Origin: Crocodylus rhombifer
Lineage: Eukaryota; Chordata; Crocodylia; Crocodylidae
Direction of reading: 5' to 3'
Length of the DNA stretch: 64,000 nucleotides
NCBI GenBank assembly: GCA_038503035.1
Contig: JAVSML010001083.1
Coordinates: 4,905 to 68,904 of the forward strand
Shown: one piece after another, positions 60,421-64,000 of the stretch
Numbering within the stretch: the first letter of the stretch is position 1
Layout: each line of letters begins with the position of its first letter
Notes under the pieces: generated by a model
Seen by the model: the letters and a program-made list of their open reading frames with translations, nothing else
What the model was told of the DNA's origin: nothing
Database searches by the model: none
Program-made: the position numbers and the translations under genes

Positions 60421-61560
60421 TCATGATTTGCATCTTTTTGAGATCTTCAAGGCTGCTTTTCTGTTCTGAGTTCTTCCCTCTGACTTTCCCTGCTTTCTCC
60501 AGTTTCTGGGAAATGTTTTCTACGTGTCTTTTTGCTGTTGCCTTGGCTGAGGTCAGGAGTGTGTTGTGGGAAAAATCATCTCTGTTTCATTCACACACTC
60601 AAATTTGTCTACATCAAGAGGGGAATCCAGGAAGGCTTCAGTCCCTACGTTCAGGACACAGGACACCCCAGGAAAGGGAACAGCCAAGGGCACGTTGTCG
60701 AGGAACTGTTCTGCCCAAGACTGTAGACCACAGGTGTGTGGAGCTTGCCGACTGCTTCTTGTACAATTTTTTTAAAGTTGCTTTAATACCTTTATTTACA
60801 TGTATTTTAAATTTGATTTTCTGAGTTTCTTCTTTAAAAAAATCTGATGTAAAGCCTGAATAGGACTCTTGCATGTAAATATGTATTGTTTCTTTGTTTT
60901 TAAATCTTTGGTGAAGGAAAAACCCCAAAACACTTGTTTCCAGAAAAAAATTAACTCCACAAACATATTTTGTGCTGAAAACTCAATTGAGGAATAACAA
61001 TTTCATGAAAACCAGTAAAGAGGTTTTGTTTTCTTGGGGACTGCAAACTGTATGGTATGCAACTCAAGGGAATATGTCCCATAAAACTGTTTCTTTTGTT
61101 CCTCACCCCGAAATGTTTGAACAAAGAAAAATCTGTTCAGCTAAAAAGGAAAGGCTTCCCTCCTTGCCCAGGAGGGGGAGAGGCAGCCACGAAGATGGGG
61201 TGACAAGGGGACAGAGGGAGTCTCCATGAGTGAGGACTGGACCTGGGAAATGCAGAAATTGCTGGCATGATATTTTTCACCTTTAACCTTCCTAATCATC
61301 ATTGTTTCTGCTTTGTTTTCAGCCCTGTGACCCATCCATATCCCTCTCTAACCTAAGACACAATCATTACTGGGTGCCTTCTGCAGCCCAAGGAGAGCCC
61401 TTTCCTTCTCCCCAAGGTGCTGATTTGCCTGGTGAGCTAAGCTAACATCACTGAGAGAACAAACGAGTCTCTCTAACACCTCTTTGGGGTCAGGGGGATG
61501 TAGCAGGCTCTGACAGCAGGTGTCTGGGACCTGACGAGAAGGAGCCAGTCATGGTCATGT
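60420..61560 (+). repeat. Duplicated 3'-flank block, copy 3 (beyond unit D)
   Basis: The block matches 14,640-16,080 inverted and 1-990 direct. On its minus strand the frame 'AEQFLDNVPLAVPF' followed by 'VDKFECVNETE' parallels the plus-strand frame of copy 2. No splice-complete gene can be built from it. Confidence 0.7.
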
Positions 61561-62345
61561 TTGATTTCTACTTTCCTCTTGTCAAAGTACATTTGCAATA
61601 ACCCCTGCCCTGCTGCTTCCCCCATTGCTAGCTCCTTTTTAGCCTTGACTGACTAAAACTCTCGAGGATGAAGGTAATTTCCCAATGTCACCTTCCTTCC
61701 CTCCCGAAGGCAGCAGATGGCTGTTTACTGTTCCCTCAACGTGGCACTAAACAGAGCTGTATATTAGTATTAATATTGCTATTGCTATTCTTCTTGTTAC
61801 TATTGTTAGGACATAAGTATGTACTGGGTCAGACCCTAAGTCTGTCTAACCCAGTCTCCTGTGTGGCACAGCCAGATCCATCTCTGGGCAGTGTCCACTA
61901 GCTCCTTGGCCTTGTTCTGCTCAGCGCGCTAGTTATAAACCTTTGACTTTCACTCCCATCTCTGTTATGTTTTCAGTTGTCCCTAGCAATTAGCTGTTAC
62001 CTTTCCAATAGCCTCCCCTTCTAAAGGAGGCTAATAATTTATTTGCTGGCCACTGGTTCTCTGAGGCAACAAATAGGCCCGTGTCACTTGGCAGGTGGCA
62101 GAGAGGGGGTGCTGGAAGAGAGAGTGGACTTGGTCTGACCAGGGTTTTCTCCACCGTTCCTTTCCCACATGCAGCCTCCAGCATTTGGGGTGTAAGGAGT
62201 TGTGATTTGGAGTCCATGCCCCTCCCTCCCATGCTCAGTAGCTACTGATGCCCTTCTCCTCCAAAAATGCGTCCAATCTGTTTGAATCTGGCTACAATCT
62301 CAGCTTCCACCACATCTGGTGGCAACAAGTCCCCCCCTTTAAGGA

Positions 62346-62925
62346 CACACTGGGCACATCTACATGTGCACATATACTGCAAAGTAACTGAAATTACTGC
62401 ACAGTATAGGCACACGTCTACACATGCACACTCATACCGTGCAGTAAATATTGCAACTTATGCCAACTTGAGTGTAAATTTGATACTTGCATCATGCATA
62501 TGACCGATTAGTTCAGTGGCGATGAGTAGGGGGTACATGGGGGTACACGTGCACCCCCTGAGAGCACTGGTGCACCCCTTGTCAGGCCGTGTTCTCTGTT
62601 TAGCCGGCAGACAGACAGGAGCACCAGCACCCCATCACCCCCGGGAGTGCTGGCCGGGGAGTAGGACCGCCAACTGCAGGACTTCTGGAAGCGGCACAGC
62701 TGCTTTTTGGTGAGTGAGATCAACACCTCACTGGCCCACCACCCCCCCGGGTCAGGAGACACCTTATTGTACAGTAACACTGTGTGTGTGGACTGACTTG
62801 GGACTAACTAATGCACTTTAATGCCTGCACATATAGATTCCAGCCTTTTCCCGCTTACTGCTCAGTAATTTACTGCGCAGTAAATTTAAGCTGGCATAAA
62901 TGCATGTGTAGACATGCCCAGTGTG
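62346..62925. mobile_element. Element with ~25 bp inverted ends and a nested GC-rich insertion
   Basis: The left end 'cacactgggcacatctacat' (62,346 on) and right end, whose reverse complement is 'cacactgggcatgtctacac' (62,925 back), are near-perfect inverted repeats, with 'ctgcacagta' / 'tactgcgcagtaa' inside. The middle (from about 62,515) holds a GC-rich insertion related to the elements at 29,981 and 63,310. Confidence 0.6.
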
Positions 62926-63099
62926 TGGGGGGAAAAAAATCTTTGTGTTCTATTTACATTTATTACTTGCTTGTTTCATGTTGTTATCCCTAGTTCTTGT
63001 ACTGGGAGAGAGAGTCGATAGTGAATCCCTGTTGAGTTTTTCATTGTCATCAGTATTGTCTAAATTCTTCTTGTATGCCCCCTCCAGCGTCTCTTTTTA

Positions 63100-63660
63100 A
63101 AACTGAGCAGGCCTGGCCTCCTTTCATCTCTCCTCACATGAAAGCTCCTCAGTAGTACTCATTATCCTTGTTACCCTCCTTTGGACTTTCTCCGGTTCTT
63201 CTCTATCCTTGTTGAGGTGTGGGGACCAAAACTGGGTATCATGTTCCAGGTATGGACATCCCATGGATTTATGAAGTGGCATCATGATACTTTCCATTTT
63301 GTTTACAATCATGAATGACGCGTGCCCCCGGGGGTTGGGGGGGCATGGTGACCACCCACAGGCGGTGGCAATGGTGGCGAGAGGGGGGCGGCGAGCACCG
63401 ATTGGCAGTCGATGAGTGGCAGTGGCAGCAGTTGGCAACCGCCTGCAGACACCACTGTCATCAGTGCTTCTTTCAGGGGATGCACCACCAATATCAGGGT
63501 GCGCATGCACCCCCTGCGCATCACTAATGTTTACAATTCTCTTCTTAATCCTAAACATTTATTGTACCTCTTTGATGGCTGCTGAGCCCTGGCCTGATGC
63601 TTTTAGTGAACTGTCTACAATGTCCCTCAGGTCCCTTTCCTGTTAGGTAACAGCTCATGT
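63100..63660 (-). repeat. Old CR1-like scrap interrupted by a short element
   Basis: The minus frame carries 'NKDREEPEKVQRRVTRIM', the end of a CR1 reverse-transcriptase region, and the plus strand beyond 63,540 resumes with LINE-like text ('aggtccctttcctg'). The short element at 63,310-63,529 splits it. 63,670-64,000 shows nothing recognisable. Confidence 0.55.
63310..63529 (-). mobile_element. hAT-like non-autonomous element with 8-bp target duplication
   Basis: A 220 bp GC-rich element lies between perfect 'tttacaat' copies at 63,302-63,309 and 63,530-63,537. Ends are 'catgaatgacgcgtgccccc' and '...gcgcatcactaatg'. It is the same family as 29,981-30,339, in opposite orientation, and has no transposase frame. 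Confidence 0.8.
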
Positions 63661-64000
63661 AGAGGCCATTCTAGTGTAAGTAGAGTATAGATTGCATCAC
63701 TTTTGCCCAGTTGTTTGTTGTTATTAAAAACAATACCCATACTCATTCACCAGGGACACTTACAAACTCTTTGACTATTGGTTCAAGGCACCTTTTCCCA
63801 AACTCTTAGCCTGGTGATTTGAATTGCACGCTGCTAATTTTGCACCTTAACTAAGCACCTCCTGAAACCAAAACAGGACTTCAGAAGAGCTGCTAGCCCA
63901 AACACCTATGCCCCTGCATGGTTTTATTAAGCATCCACCCCAGGCGCCTTTCTCCCAACCTGTCTCTGGACTCAGCTGTGCCGGTAGGACCACTGGGGTA

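Overview
This is vertebrate nuclear DNA, most likely from a crocodilian or turtle. The evidence is intron-split genes with consensus splice sites, Krüppel-type C2H2 zinc-finger (ZNF) exons with KRAB and SCAN-type exons, many CR1 LINE fragments with the usual sauropsid 3' end, short hAT-type elements, microsatellites and CpG-island promoters. Nothing prokaryotic or plasmid-like is present. The species call is an inference from repeat and gene style.

The window is a small KRAB-ZNF cluster made of four related units. Unit A (minus, about 12.45 to 3.69 kb) and unit B (minus, about 28.0 to 19.1 kb) point left. Unit C (plus, about 36.9 to 49.4 kb) and unit D (plus, about 50.9 to 58.8 kb) point right. 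B and C lie head to head on either side of a CpG island at about 35.0-35.6 kb. Each unit has the same order. First comes a SCAN-type module: an N-terminal exon, a decayed second half of a SCAN box, and linker exons ending in a stop-terminated, finger-less exon. Then comes a KRAB module: a KRAB-A exon of 127 bp, a 117 bp following exon, and a finger exon. Splice phases show that the two modules cannot be joined in frame, so they look like two different ancestral genes that were amplified together.

Only unit B has a KRAB module that is intact from KRAB-A to the stop (127 + 117 + 1955 bp, 732 codons plus stop, 18 fingers). It contains a recent tandem duplication of six fingers. Unit A has a CR1 insertion, an early frameshift and two late frameshifts, although its core array is still open. 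Unit C's finger exon is riddled with stops and frameshifts. In unit D a deletion has fused the KRAB-A region directly to the last five fingers.

Repeats explain most of the rest. An ancient RTE-class LINE relic lies in the same intron of A, B and C. CR1 pieces are spread throughout, and two short hAT-like elements carry perfect 8-bp target duplications. A third copy of the duplicated 3' flank at positions 1-990 suggests that another plus-strand unit ends just left of the window. I found no new biological system. The most interesting material is the birth-and-death history of this zinc-finger cluster.
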